Source: Roseovarius salincola (lineage in GTDB: Bacteria; Pseudomonadota; Alphaproteobacteria; Rhodobacterales; Rhodobacteraceae). Taken from it: a stretch of DNA of 64,000 nt. Under the pieces are notes generated by a model, which searched no databases, was not told where the DNA came from, and worked only from the letters and a program-made list of their open reading frames with translations. The DNA is taken from the NCBI RefSeq assembly GCF_026891095.1, contig NZ_JAPTNL010000002.1:1-64000 (forward strand), in the 5' to 3' direction. The first letter of the stretch is position 1; each line of letters starts with the position of its first letter. This document shows, one piece after another, positions 8,547-17,251 of this stretch. Both the position numbers and the translations under genes were made by a program.

Positions 8547-9524
8547 ATGGACGAAATCGGATCGAAACCGACAAAACCCACCCCGGACGCGGCCACCCGG
8601 CGAATCGGCGTGCTGCCGGTCGCGGGGTTTGCGATGATGTCCTATGCGTCGCTGGTGGAGCCGATGCGCGCGGCGAACCTGCTGGCAGGGCGGACCTTGT
8701 ACGACATGGTGAATTTCGCCACCTCGTCGGCGCCGGTCCCGAGTTCCGGCGCGGCGGTCGTGATGCCGCAGGCGGTGGTGGGAGACGCGCTGAAGCTTGA
8801 TTACCTTTTCGTGGTCGCGGGGGGCGATCCGACGGGCTACGCGGACCGGGCGGTGATGAACTGGCTCGCGCGGCTTGCGCGCGAGGGCGTGCCGCTGGGG
8901 GGTGTGTCGGGCGGGCCGATCATCCTGGCGCGCGCAGGGCTGATGGCGGGACGGCGGATGACGGTGCATTGGGAACATGCCGCGGCGCTGGCGGAAATCT
9001 CGCCGCACCTGGCGATCGAGCGCACGCTTTACGTCATCGACCGGGACCGCGTGACCTGCGCGGGGGGCACGGCGCCGATCGACCTCATGCATGCGCTGAT
9101 CACCCAGCATCACGGCGCCGATTTCGCCCGCCAGGTCAGCGACTGGTTCATGCATACGGATGTGCGCCCCTCGGTCGGGCCGCAGCGCGCCGGGCTGGTG
9201 GAGCGCGTCGGCACCACGGCGCCCGCGATCCTGGATGCGGTGGCTGCAATGGAGGCGCATGTGGGTGAGCCGCTGACGCTGGCGCGGCTGGCGGGGTTCG
9301 CCAGCCTGTCGCCGCGCCAGCTCAACCGGCTGTTCACCGAGAAGCTGGGCTGCCCGACCATGCGCTATTACCGTGAGCTGCGATTGGACAAGGCGCAGAG
9401 CCTCTTGCGCAATTCGCCGCTGAGCCTGACCGAGATCGCGCTGGCGACGGGATTCGCCAGCTCCTCGCATTTCTCGCGCGCCTATTCGGAGCGCTACGGG
9501 CGGCCGCCCTCATCCTATCGCTAG
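8547..9524 (+). CDS. GlxA-family AraC-type transcriptional regulator (divergent to soxB)
   Basis: From ATG 8547 the product is 325 aa: an N-terminal DJ-1/PfpI-like domain (about 20-190, with GGVSGGPIILARAG in place of a nucleophile cysteine elbow) and a C-terminal AraC domain (about 215-320, LTLARLAGFASLSPRQLNRLF then LTEIALATGFASSSHFSRAYSERYG). Starts at 8463 and 8526 are also in frame; none has a strong ribosome site, so the N-terminus is uncertain. Head-to-head position with soxB suggests it activates the operon in response to a methylated amine such as glycine betaine derivatives. That is inferred from GbdR-type relatives. Confidence 0.88.
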   Translation: MDEIGSKPTKPTPDAATRRIGVLPVAGFAMMSYASLVEPMRAANLLAGRTLYDMVNFATSSAPVPSSGAAVVMPQAVVGDALKLDYLFVVAGGDPTGYADRAVMNWLARLAREGVPLGGVSGGPIILARAGLMAGRRMTVHWEHAAALAEISPHLAIERTLYVIDRDRVTCAGGTAPIDLMHALITQHHGADFARQVSDWFMHTDVRPSVGPQRAGLVERVGTTAPAILDAVAAMEAHVGEPLTLARLAGFASLSPRQLNRLFTEKLGCPTMRYYRELRLDKAQSLLRNSPLSLTEIALATGFASSSHFSRAYSERYGRPPSSYR

Positions 9525-9633
9525 CGCAAATGCGGCAGCACGCGCGGGATTTGCGCAGGCCCGGGAGCGGGCGCTTGCCGCCGCGGGGTACCGGCCCTAG
9601 GCTTGGCGAAACCCGAGACGAAGGAGGCCACGC

Positions 9634-10353
9634 ATGCGCATTCTGGTCCTGCAACACGCCACAAGCGAACATCCGGGCATCTTCCGCAGGTTCCTGGCCG
9701 AGGATGGCCATGACTGGGACGCGGTGGAATTGGACAAGGGCGCGGCCCTGCCCGAAATAGAGGATTATGACGCGCTTTGGGTGATGGGGGGTCCGATGGA
9801 CACCTGGCAGGAGGATGCGCATCCCTGGCTGGCGGATGAGAAGGCCTTTATCCGCGCGGCGGTGGAGGAGCGCGGCCTGCCTTATCTGGGCCTGTGCCTC
9901 GGGCATCAGTTGCTGGCCGAGGCGCTTGGCGGCGCGGTCGGCCCGGCCAGGACCCCCGAGGTGGGGGTGATGGATGTGCATCTGACCGAAGCGGGGGCGA
10001 GCGGCGTGCTGTTTGACGGGCTGCCCGAGGTGTTCCCGGCGCTGCAATGGCATGGCGCGGAAGTGACCGCCCTGCCGCCGGGCGCGCAAGTGCTGGCGAC
10101 ATCGCCCGCTTGCCCGGTGCAGGCGATGAAATGGGGCACGCGGGCCTATTCGACGCAGTTCCATGTCGAGGTCGAGCCCGACACGGTGGAAAACTGGGTG
10201 GCGATCCCGGAATATGCCGAGGCGCTGGAAACCACGCTTGGCGCAGGTGCCGCGGAACGGTTGCGCGCGGATTGCGACGCACGCATGGAGCGGTTCAACG
10301 AGATGGCCGAGCGGCTTTATATCAACTGGCTTCAGGCGACGGCGAAAACCTGA
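9634..10353 (+). CDS. Type 1 glutamine amidotransferase (GMP-synthase-like GATase)
   Basis: A stand-alone class I glutamine amidotransferase of 239 aa. The nucleophile cysteine is in GLCLGHQLLAEALGG (about residue 89) and the histidine-glutamate pair is in STQFHVEVE (about residues 175-179). It would release ammonia from glutamine or act as a gamma-glutamyl hydrolase; no synthetase partner is adjacent, so its acceptor is unknown. The ATG at 9634 has a GAAGGAGG-type ribosome site. The gene ends at a convergent junction with zapE that carries a repeated hairpin element. Confidence 0.88.
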   Translation: MRILVLQHATSEHPGIFRRFLAEDGHDWDAVELDKGAALPEIEDYDALWVMGGPMDTWQEDAHPWLADEKAFIRAAVEERGLPYLGLCLGHQLLAEALGGAVGPARTPEVGVMDVHLTEAGASGVLFDGLPEVFPALQWHGAEVTALPPGAQVLATSPACPVQAMKWGTRAYSTQFHVEVEPDTVENWVAIPEYAEALETTLGAGAAERLRADCDARMERFNEMAERLYINWLQATAKT

Positions 10354-10361
10354 GAGGGGTG

Positions 10362-10427
10362 CGGGGGCGCTGCCCCCGTCGCCGCAAGCGGCGACTCCCC
10401 CGAGGTATTTCCGGCCAGATGAAGGGG
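10362..10427 (+). repeat. Extragenic hairpin-tail repeat, copy A
   Basis: Two GC hairpins (CGGGGGC-GCT-GCCCCCG at 10362-10378 and GTCGCCGC-AA-GCGGCGAC at 10378-10395) are followed by a tail at 10397-10427 containing GAGGTATTTCCGGCCAGATG. The tail matches copy B at 39040-39071 in all but one of 30 bases. It sits between the 3' ends of two convergent genes, so it may act as a bidirectional terminator or mRNA 3'-end stabiliser. That role is inferred. Confidence 0.75.
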
Positions 10428-11504
10428 TCAGTCCTGCGCCCAGTCAGCGGATTGCATTTCACGCAGCCGGCTGGCGGTGCGTTCGAATTCGAAGCTGCCT
10501 TCGCCTTCGACATAGAGATATTCGGGCTCGGCGGCGGCCGAGCAGATCAGGCGCACGCGCGCCTCGTAAAGCGCATCGATGAGGGTGACGAAGCGTTTCG
10601 CCTCGTTGAAATTGGAGCGCCCGAGCCGGGGGATGTTTTCCAGCATGAGCACACGGGCGGCGTCGGCCAGGGCGAGGTAATCGGCGGGGCCGAGCGGGCG
10701 GCCACAGAGATCGTAGAAGCTGGCGCGCGCCACGCCGTTATGGAAGGCCGGGATTTCGACCGCGCGTTTTTGCACATGCAGCACATGGGGCGGGGCATCC
10801 TGGCCATCGGTGAGGTCGTCCCAGAGGGCCTGCATCCGGTCGCGCGTTTCGGGGCCGAGGGGCGTGAACCAGGTGGGGCTGCCGGCCAGCCTGTCCTGCC
10901 GGTAATCGGTGGGGCTGTTCATTTCATGCACCACCATGCGGGTCTTGATCAGGTCGATGAAGGGCAGGAAGAGCTGGCGGTTGAGCCCGTCCTTGTAGAG
11001 GTCGTCGGGGTGGCGGTTGGAGGTGGTGACGACCACGATCCCGGCATCGAACAGCGACTGGAAGAGGCGCCCGACGATCATGGCGTCGGTGATGTCGGTG
11101 ATCTGCATCTCGTCGAAGGCAAGCAGGCTGAGCCCGTCGGCGACGGACGCGGCCACGGGCGCCAGCGCGTCTTCGACGCCTTTCTGGCGGGCGGCGTGCA
11201 TCCCGGCGTGGATTTCCTGCATGAAGGCATGGAAATGCACCCGGCGGGCGGACACCGGCACGGTTTCGACGAAGAGGTCCATCAACATCGACTTGCCGCG
11301 CCCCACCCCGCCCCAGAGGTAAAGCCCCCTGGGCGGTTCGGGCTTGCGGCGGAACCAGCCCTTATGTGCAGCCTGAGCGGCGAGCCCGGCGCGGATACGG
11401 TCGAATTCGGGCAGCGTCGCCTGTTGTGCCGCGTCGGGCGTCAGGTCTCCGGCGGCGGTCAGGCGGGCGTAGCGATCGGTCAGCGTTTCCATGGAGCGAC
11501 GCAT
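10428..11504 (-). CDS. zapE: AFG1/ZapE-type cell division ATPase
   Basis: A 358-aa P-loop ATPase of the AFG1/LACE1 family; in E. coli ZapE binds FtsZ and modulates the division ring under stress. Walker A is GGVGRGKS (about residue 65), Walker B is LLAFDEMQ, and TTSNRHPDDLYKDGLNRQLFLPF contains the sensor region typical of the family. A second in-frame ATG at 11492 could be the true start, giving 354 aa; neither has a clear ribosome site. It is monocistronic and divergent from the MFS gene at 11625. Confidence 0.9.
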   Translation of the reverse strand: MRRSMETLTDRYARLTAAGDLTPDAAQQATLPEFDRIRAGLAAQAAHKGWFRRKPEPPRGLYLWGGVGRGKSMLMDLFVETVPVSARRVHFHAFMQEIHAGMHAARQKGVEDALAPVAASVADGLSLLAFDEMQITDITDAMIVGRLFQSLFDAGIVVVTTSNRHPDDLYKDGLNRQLFLPFIDLIKTRMVVHEMNSPTDYRQDRLAGSPTWFTPLGPETRDRMQALWDDLTDGQDAPPHVLHVQKRAVEIPAFHNGVARASFYDLCGRPLGPADYLALADAARVLMLENIPRLGRSNFNEAKRFVTLIDALYEARVRLICSAAAEPEYLYVEGEGSFEFERTASRLREMQSADWAQD

Positions 11505-11624
11505 AGCGCGCCGGGGCGCGCAAGGAAAGCGGTGCGCGGACGCTGATGAGGCGCATCACAATGGCTGAATTGACCGGGGCGGGTTTTTTCCTAATGTGGC
11601 CGGGCGCAGGACAGGAACACCCTC

Positions 11625-12869
11625 ATGGACAGGCAGGCGCCGCTTTTCACACCGGTTCTGATCGCGGGTTGCGCGATCATACTGGTTTCGTTCGCGATCC
11701 GGGCGTCCTTTGGCGTGTTCCAGATCCCGATCGCCGAGGAGTTCGGCTGGCTGAGGGCCGAGTTCAGCCTGGCGATCGCCATTCAGAACCTGGCCTGGGG
11801 GATCGGCCAGCCGATTTTCGGCGCGATTGCCGAAAGGATCGGCGACCGCAAGGCGATCGTGATGGGCGCGCTGGTCTATGCCGCGGGTCTGGTGTTGTCG
11901 TCCTTCGCGGTCTCGCCCGAGGCGCATCAGCTTTATGAGATCCTGGTGGGGTTCGGCATTGCGGGCACCGGCTTTGGCGTGATCCTGGCCGTGGTGGGGC
12001 GGGCGTCTTCGGATGAGAACCGCTCGATGAGCCTGGCGATTGCCACTGCCGCCGGGTCGGCGGGGCAGGTTTTCGGCCCGCCGGTGGCCGAGGCGCTGCT
12101 GGGATGGATGAGCTGGCAGATGGTGTTCCTGGTCTTTGCGGGCGCGGTGCTGATGGTGCTGGCCTTCCTGCCGCTGATGCGCGCGCCCGAGCCGGCGAGC
12201 CGGGAGGAACTGGAGGAAAGCATGGGCGCGATCCTGACACGGGCGTTTCGCGATCCGTCCTATACGCTCATATTCCTGGGGTTCTTCAGCTGCGGGTATC
12301 AGCTGGGATTCGTGACCGCGCATTTTCCGGCCTTCGTGACCGAGATGTGCGGGCCGATCGCGCCGGGGGGCGCGCTGCATGCTGTGGGGATCACCACCAC
12401 ATCGGCCCTGGGGGCGATGGCCATCGCGGTGATCGGGCTGGCCAATATCGCCGGCACGCTGACGGCGGGCTGGCTGGGCAAGCGCTATTCCAAGAAATAC
12501 CTGCTGGCGGGGATTTACGGGGCGCGGACGGTGGTGGCGGGGGCGTTTATCCTGGTGCCGATGACGCCAACGAGCGTGCTGCTGTTCTCGGTGGGGATGG
12601 GGGCCTTGTGGCTGGCGACGGTGCCGCTGACCTCGGGGCTGATCGCGCATCTTTACGGACTGCGCTACATGGGGACGCTGTACGGAATCGTGTTCTTCAG
12701 TCATCAATTGGGCAGTTTCATGGGTGTCTGGCTGGGCGGGCGGATGTATGACGTTTACGGCGACTACACGATGGTCTGGTGGGTCGGCGTGGGGGTCGGG
12801 GCGTTTTCGGCGCTGGTGCATCTGCCGGTGAGGGAGGTACGCGCGACGCCGCCGCAACTGGCGGCGTGA
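11625..12869 (+). CDS. MFS transporter (monocarboxylate/oxalate-formate-type)
   Basis: A 414-aa inner-membrane protein with about 12 hydrophobic helices. The conserved MFS loop between helices 2 and 3 reads GAIAERIGDRKAIVMGAL. The overall pattern (SFGVFQIPIAEEFGW near the N-terminus) resembles the oxalate/formate antiporter and monocarboxylate clade, so an organic acid substrate is likely but unproven. The start at 11625 follows an AGGACAGGA ribosome site. No pathway genes surround it; the convergent alpha/beta hydrolase begins only four bases past its stop. Confidence 0.85.
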   Translation: MDRQAPLFTPVLIAGCAIILVSFAIRASFGVFQIPIAEEFGWLRAEFSLAIAIQNLAWGIGQPIFGAIAERIGDRKAIVMGALVYAAGLVLSSFAVSPEAHQLYEILVGFGIAGTGFGVILAVVGRASSDENRSMSLAIATAAGSAGQVFGPPVAEALLGWMSWQMVFLVFAGAVLMVLAFLPLMRAPEPASREELEESMGAILTRAFRDPSYTLIFLGFFSCGYQLGFVTAHFPAFVTEMCGPIAPGGALHAVGITTTSALGAMAIAVIGLANIAGTLTAGWLGKRYSKKYLLAGIYGARTVVAGAFILVPMTPTSVLLFSVGMGALWLATVPLTSGLIAHLYGLRYMGTLYGIVFFSHQLGSFMGVWLGGRMYDVYGDYTMVWWVGVGVGAFSALVHLPVREVRATPPQLAA

Positions 12870-12873
12870 GCTG

Positions 12874-13800
12874 CTAACGCAGCAGGAGGATGTCGAGCAG
12901 GTCCAGAACCTCGCGGTCATGGGTATAGGCAACGGCATGGCCCGCGCCCTCGATGACCTCCTGGCGGGCATTGCGGTTCCATTCGGCAAGGCGGCCGAGA
13001 CCCGAGATCGGGATCACCTCATCCTCGCGTGCCCAGATGGCGAGCACCGGCAGGCCGGAGGCGGCGAGGGCGCGATGCGTGTCGGCCATGTCGCCGGAAA
13101 GGGCGTGGCGCAGGGACGAGAGCACCGCCGGGCGAAAGCCGCGCCAGCGCAATTCGCCCTGCTGGCGGTCGACCACGTTGTCGATGCTGCTGTCGAGGCC
13201 GCGTTCGGATTCCGTGGCGCTGCGGAAGGAATGGCCATAGGCGAGCATGAAGAGCCAGCGCCCGAACCGGTCGTAATCGACCACCAGCCGCGCCACCGGC
13301 CCCAGATCGTGGCCCATGCCCGCAGGCGCGAGCAGCACGAGCTGGCGCAGCCGCGGCCCGTGTTTGCGCGCGAAGGCGGCCGCGATGGCGCCGCCCATGG
13401 AATAGCCCATGAGCGTGATCCGGTCCCCGACCCCGAGACTGTCGAGCAGGTTTTCCAGCTGGGTGACGAAAAACGCCGTGTCCTGCGCGCCGCGCGGGCG
13501 GTCGGAATAGCCGCGCCCGTAAAGATCGTAGAGCAGGACACGAAAGCCCAGCCGGGCCAGCCCGTCGGCAATCGGGTGCCAGACATAGGAGGGCGTGGTC
13601 AGGCCATGCACGCAGACGATCAGCGGGCCGTCGGCGGGACCGATCCACTGGTAATGGGTCTGCCCGCCGGGAAGGTCGGCGAATTGCCCCGGTGCGCAGG
13701 CGCGGGCAGCGCCGCGCATGGCCGGGCGCAGGGCCTCGGCGAGGAAGGGCGCGGCGATGAGCGCCGCGACCGTCAGGATCGCCAGCGCCCACCAGATCAT
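12874..13800 (-). CDS. Membrane-anchored alpha/beta hydrolase
   Basis: A 308-aa hydrolase with an N-terminal transmembrane segment (about residues 2-25, WWALAILTVAALIAAPFLAEAL) followed by a canonical alpha/beta fold. The catalytic triad is visible: serine in GYSMGG, aspartate in REDEVIP and histidine in GAGHAVAY. HGLTTPSY holds the oxyanion region. Substrate is unknown; an esterase or lactonase role is plausible. It is the last gene of a four-gene operon and overlaps the cyclodeaminase-like gene by four bases. Confidence 0.85.
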   Translation of the reverse strand: MIWWALAILTVAALIAAPFLAEALRPAMRGAARACAPGQFADLPGGQTHYQWIGPADGPLIVCVHGLTTPSYVWHPIADGLARLGFRVLLYDLYGRGYSDRPRGAQDTAFFVTQLENLLDSLGVGDRITLMGYSMGGAIAAAFARKHGPRLRQLVLLAPAGMGHDLGPVARLVVDYDRFGRWLFMLAYGHSFRSATESERGLDSSIDNVVDRQQGELRWRGFRPAVLSSLRHALSGDMADTHRALAASGLPVLAIWAREDEVIPISGLGRLAEWNRNARQEVIEGAGHAVAYTHDREVLDLLDILLLR

Positions 13801-14714
13801 TGCGCGCTCTGCCAGGCGTCGAGGATGTAGCGGCTGGTCATGAGGTCCAGATGCGCGCCGCCGCCGTTCTTGAAGAGCGTGATCTCGTCATCGCCTGTCC
13901 GGGTGAAGCCCGAGGGCGAATAGTGATCGGCGATCAGGTCGCCGCGGCTGATGGTGCCCGCTTCGAGCGGGATCTTGATCTCGCCGATATGGCCGACGGT
14001 GGTGTCGTAGCTGTCCACGAAGATGCGCGCGCGGGTCAGTGCCGTGTCATCGACCTCGCGCATGTCGGGGCGGTAGGCGCCGATCACGTCGACATGCTGG
14101 CCGGGGCGCAGCCACTCGCCCTTGAGGATCGGATCGGTGGACATGGTGGCGGATGTCACGATGTCGGCGTCGCGCACGGCGCGTTCAAGATCATCGGCGA
14201 CGCGCAGGCCCGGGCAGGTTTCGACCATGGCCTCGGCTTTGGCGCGGGTGCGGTTCCAGACCCGGAAACGGGCATTGGGGAAGGCGGCGGAATAGGCATC
14301 GAAGAGCGAGTGCCCGACGGTGCCCGCGCCCACGATGAGAATGTTCTCGCTGTCGGGGCGGGCCAGTTTGCGCGCGGCATAGAGGCTGTCGCCCGCGGTT
14401 TTCCACTTGGTCACGAGGTGGAAATCCACCAGCGCCGCCAGCGTGCCGCCCGCATCGTCATAGAGATTGACCGCGCCATTGATCATCGGCGCGCCCTTGG
14501 CGGGGTTGCCGGGGAAGATCGTGGCGGTCTTGACGGCCATGCCCAGACCGTCGATCCAGGCGGCGCGATTGAGCATCGTATCGCGGTCGCGGTAGAGGAA
14601 ATTATCGGCGATCTCGGCCTTGGGCAGTTTGTGCCCGGCCTCGAACGCGTCGCAAAGCCCGAGCCAGTCGAGATGTCTTTCGCCTTCGTCAAAGGGGATG
14701 ATGGTAATGGTCAT
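13797..14714 (-). CDS. Ornithine cyclodeaminase / mu-crystallin family dehydrogenase
   Basis: A 305-aa NAD(P)-dependent imine reductase or deaminase of the OCD/mu-crystallin family. The Rossmann motif is ILIVGAGTVGHSLFDAYSAAF (about residues 124-144). The substrate-binding TKWKTAGDSLYAARKL segment and the HVDVIGAYRPDMREVDD stretch are typical. Start ATG 14714 is preceded by GGGAAGAGG. Family members include alanine dehydrogenase, iminosuccinate reductase (BhcD) and ketimine reductase; the other bhc genes are absent here, so no specific reaction is assigned. It overlaps the HAD gene by four bases. Confidence 0.88.
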   Translation of the reverse strand: MTITIIPFDEGERHLDWLGLCDAFEAGHKLPKAEIADNFLYRDRDTMLNRAAWIDGLGMAVKTATIFPGNPAKGAPMINGAVNLYDDAGGTLAALVDFHLVTKWKTAGDSLYAARKLARPDSENILIVGAGTVGHSLFDAYSAAFPNARFRVWNRTRAKAEAMVETCPGLRVADDLERAVRDADIVTSATMSTDPILKGEWLRPGQHVDVIGAYRPDMREVDDTALTRARIFVDSYDTTVGHIGEIKIPLEAGTISRGDLIADHYSPSGFTRTGDDEITLFKNGGGAHLDLMTSRYILDAWQSAQ

Positions 14715-15331
14715 GCGGCCTCTTCCCTGGTCAGCAACCCGTGTTCGACCAGAGTGTGCGCCCATCTTCCGGGGCCGTCAAACAGGTGGGTGCGCCAGCC
14801 GCGCGCATGGGCGGCGGCAATGTTCTCGTCGCGGTCATCGGTGAAGAGGAGGGTTTCAGGGGCAAGGCCGCAATCGGTTTCCACCGCTTCGTAGATCGCC
14901 GGGTCGGGTTTGACGAGGCGCATCTCGCCCGAGATGTAATGGCGGTCGAACTCGGACAGGAAAGGGAATTGCGCGGCGCTGAGGGGGAAATTGCGGGCGC
15001 CGAAATTGGTCAGCGCGAAGACCGGCACGCCGCGCGCCCTGAGCGCGCGAAGGAGGCGGACGCTGTGGGGTATCTCGGGGCGCGCGATGGCGTTCCAGTC
15101 ATCGCGAAAGAGGCGGATTTCGTGCTGCCAGTCGGGATGGGCCAGTGCGGTTTGCTCGATCGTGTCGGCGAAATCGCCACCCGCGTCGATCCGGGTCATC
15201 ATGGCATGCACGTCGAAGGCCGCGAACAGCGAGGCTGCGCGATCCGCGCCGATGCGCTCGGCAAGGCGGCGTTCGGGTTGCCATTCGATCAGAACGTTGC
15301 CGATGTCGAAGATGACGGCGTTTATACTCAT
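14711..15331 (-). CDS. HAD-family hydrolase (YihX-like)
   Basis: A 206-aa haloacid-dehalogenase-superfamily enzyme. Motif I is FDIGNVLIEW with its nucleophile aspartate near residue 9, motif II is the threonine in FALTNFG, motif III the lysine in RLVKPDP, and motif IV the aspartates in LFTDDRDENI. A helical cap (about 15-85) places it with YihX-like sugar or nucleotide phosphatases. It begins four bases after the DMT transporter stop and overlaps the next gene by four bases, consistent with one polycistronic message. Confidence 0.88.
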   Translation of the reverse strand: MSINAVIFDIGNVLIEWQPERRLAERIGADRAASLFAAFDVHAMMTRIDAGGDFADTIEQTALAHPDWQHEIRLFRDDWNAIARPEIPHSVRLLRALRARGVPVFALTNFGARNFPLSAAQFPFLSEFDRHYISGEMRLVKPDPAIYEAVETDCGLAPETLLFTDDRDENIAAAHARGWRTHLFDGPGRWAHTLVEHGLLTREEAA

Positions 15332-15335
15332 GTCT

Positions 15336-16301
15336 CTACCTTCTGCGGGGGGCCTTGGCGACCAGCGTGCGGCCCTTGGCGGATTCGCGCCAGAGCATGT
15401 AGAGTCCGGAGCCGACGATCAATGCAATCCCGATCCAGGCGGTCGGCGCGGGCCATGTGCCAAAGACCGTGACGCCCCACATGATCGCCATCGGCATCGC
15501 CACATATTCGAAGGGCGCGGCGAAGGCGGCTTCGGAGAGGCGGTAGGCCTGGCTGATGAACAGGCCGCCGAAGACGCCGGTCGTGCCCAGCATCACGAGG
15601 ATCGGCCAGTCACCCGGCGCCACCGGCCCCCAGGGGCGCAGGAGGAATTCGAGCGAGGGGTGGCCCGAGCCGGCAAATCCGCCATGACCAAGCACCGCGC
15701 CGAAAAGCAGGCTGGCGACGATGAATGTGGCCTGGATATAGAAGGCCATCGTGGCCGCGCTTTCGGTGCCGCCGATCTTGCGCGCGAGGATATGCATCAC
15801 CGCATAGAGCGTGGCCGCCGCGACGGGCAGAAGCGAGGCAAGCTGAAACGCGGTGGTGCCCGGCTTGACGATCACCAGCACGCCGAGGAAACCGACGCCG
15901 ATCGCCGCCCAGCGCCGCGCGCCGACGGTTTCGCGCAGGAAGATCACCGAGAAGATGGTGATCACCAGCGGCGAGACGAAGAATACCGCGATGGCATCGG
16001 CGATCGGCATCGCCGCCAGCCCCAGAAAGAGGCACATATTGGCCAGGACCACGCAGAGCCCGCGCAGAAGATGCATCCCCAGCCGCCGCGTGCGGATCAG
16101 CGCAAGCCCGCCGCCGAAGGGCATGATCAGCGCGCCAAAGACGCACATGGCGATCATCGCGCGGATGAAGATCACCTGGTGCAGGGCATAGCGGTCCGAG
16201 AGGAACTTGATGCCCATGTCGTTGATCGAAAAGCACAGCACCGCCGCGATGGCGCAAAGCGCGCCCATCAGGTTGGATCGCGATGTGGTGGCGGTGGTCA
16301 T
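15336..16301 (-). CDS. DMT-superfamily (EamA) transporter
   Basis: A 321-aa inner-membrane carrier with two EamA repeats of about five helices each, starting MGALCAIAAVLCFSINDMGIKF and, in the second half, TLYAVMHILARKIGG. Such proteins usually export amino acids, metabolites or drugs. ATG 16301 begins the first helix; a longer open frame upstream crosses a repeat element and is unlikely to be translated. It is first in the operon with the HAD, cyclodeaminase-like and hydrolase genes. Confidence 0.88.
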   Translation of the reverse strand: MTTATTSRSNLMGALCAIAAVLCFSINDMGIKFLSDRYALHQVIFIRAMIAMCVFGALIMPFGGGLALIRTRRLGMHLLRGLCVVLANMCLFLGLAAMPIADAIAVFFVSPLVITIFSVIFLRETVGARRWAAIGVGFLGVLVIVKPGTTAFQLASLLPVAAATLYAVMHILARKIGGTESAATMAFYIQATFIVASLLFGAVLGHGGFAGSGHPSLEFLLRPWGPVAPGDWPILVMLGTTGVFGGLFISQAYRLSEAAFAAPFEYVAMPMAIMWGVTVFGTWPAPTAWIGIALIVGSGLYMLWRESAKGRTLVAKAPRRR

Positions 16302-16390
16302 GAATATCCGAGGCTGAAACTGCCCCGCCAGATGAGAGGAGGGGGCAGGTTTTGTAAACCCCCCGGCGACGCAAAGACGGCGGCGGCGTG

Positions 16391-16416
16391 ATTTGAGTAT
16401 TTTTGGCAAGATGAAT
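16391..16416 (+). repeat. Extragenic repeat tail, copy C (diverged, at a divergent junction)
   Basis: The tail GAGTATTTTTGGCAAGATGA is a diverged version of the tails in copies A and B, preceded by GC-rich sequence rich in CGGCGG. Unlike the other copies it lies between divergent gene starts (a DMT transporter on the minus strand and a methyltransferase on the plus strand). That would be expected if a gene had been lost or inserted here. Confidence 0.5.
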
Positions 16417-16513
16417 GCGGGCGCTTGAGAAGGCGTGATACGCGGCGTCGGCAAGTGTAGAAAAAATTGCATAACCAAACTAAGTTGGATGGGATGCCAA
16501 CCAGGGAATCGGT

Positions 16514-17209
16514 ATGCGCAACCTGCAACTCCAGTTTCGGTTGGTTAACCTGTACATGCGGCTTTTTCGCCGTTCGGCTGCGGACGACCCCCTGACGCGA
16601 CACAACAAGAAGGCTGTTAAGCGCCTTCGCCAGATCGAACGTCCCAGCGTGCTTGAGATCGGTTCCCGCAACGTTTCCGGAAGGATAGACCGAAACCGTT
16701 TTCCGGATGCCGCGGAATATGTCGGTTTCGACGTTCTCGAGGGCGAGAATGTCGACATCGTCGGCGATGTGCATGAACTTTCGAAGCTTGTTCCCAACAA
16801 TCATTTCGACATCGTGTTCTCGACATCGGTGTTTGAGCACCTCCTGTTTCCCTGGAAAGCCGCGCTTGAGATAAACCGCGTCCTGAAACTGGGTGGATTT
16901 GTTCTGACGCAAACGCACCCCGCCTGGCCAGAACATGAAATGCCCTGGGATTTCTGGCGGTTTCCGCATCAGGCCTTCGTTTCGCTTTTCAACAGGCATA
17001 CCGGTTTCAAGATCATTTCCAAAGTCGAGGGTCGCCCGTTGAAGGCATTCGCGCTTACGAATGATGGCCCCTCGCTCAAAATGTATCGGTTCAAACTGAA
17101 TGGTGCCGTTCAATGCCTGGCGCAAAAGACCGGTCCCTACAGGGAAGATCTACTGAAATGGGATCTGGTTGCGAATGATGTGGTCGACAATATCTACCCG
17201 GCCAAATAG
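16514..17209 (+). CDS. Class I SAM-dependent methyltransferase (Methyltransf_11-like)
   Basis: A 231-aa putative methyltransferase. Motif I is SVLEIGSRNVSG (about residues 44-55), followed by YVGFDVLEGENVDIVGDVHEL and FDIVFSTSVFEHL, and by VLKLGGFVLTQTHPAWPEHE, a pattern common in enzymes linked to surface glycans. The acceptor is unknown. Third codon positions are less GC-rich than in neighbouring genes, and it has no operon partner, which suggests lateral acquisition. A CAGGGA ribosome site precedes ATG 16514. Confidence 0.78.
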   Translation: MRNLQLQFRLVNLYMRLFRRSAADDPLTRHNKKAVKRLRQIERPSVLEIGSRNVSGRIDRNRFPDAAEYVGFDVLEGENVDIVGDVHELSKLVPNNHFDIVFSTSVFEHLLFPWKAALEINRVLKLGGFVLTQTHPAWPEHEMPWDFWRFPHQAFVSLFNRHTGFKIISKVEGRPLKAFALTNDGPSLKMYRFKLNGAVQCLAQKTGPYREDLLKWDLVANDVVDNIYPAK

Positions 17210-17251
17210 GCAGCGCCCCGGATAGAGTGGAGGATGCACCCTTGGCAGTCG

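Noticed and set aside
13797-14714. Iminosuccinate reductase BhcD of the beta-hydroxyaspartate cycle
   Set aside because: The family matches, but bhcA, bhcB and bhcC are not adjacent, so the specific assignment is not supported.
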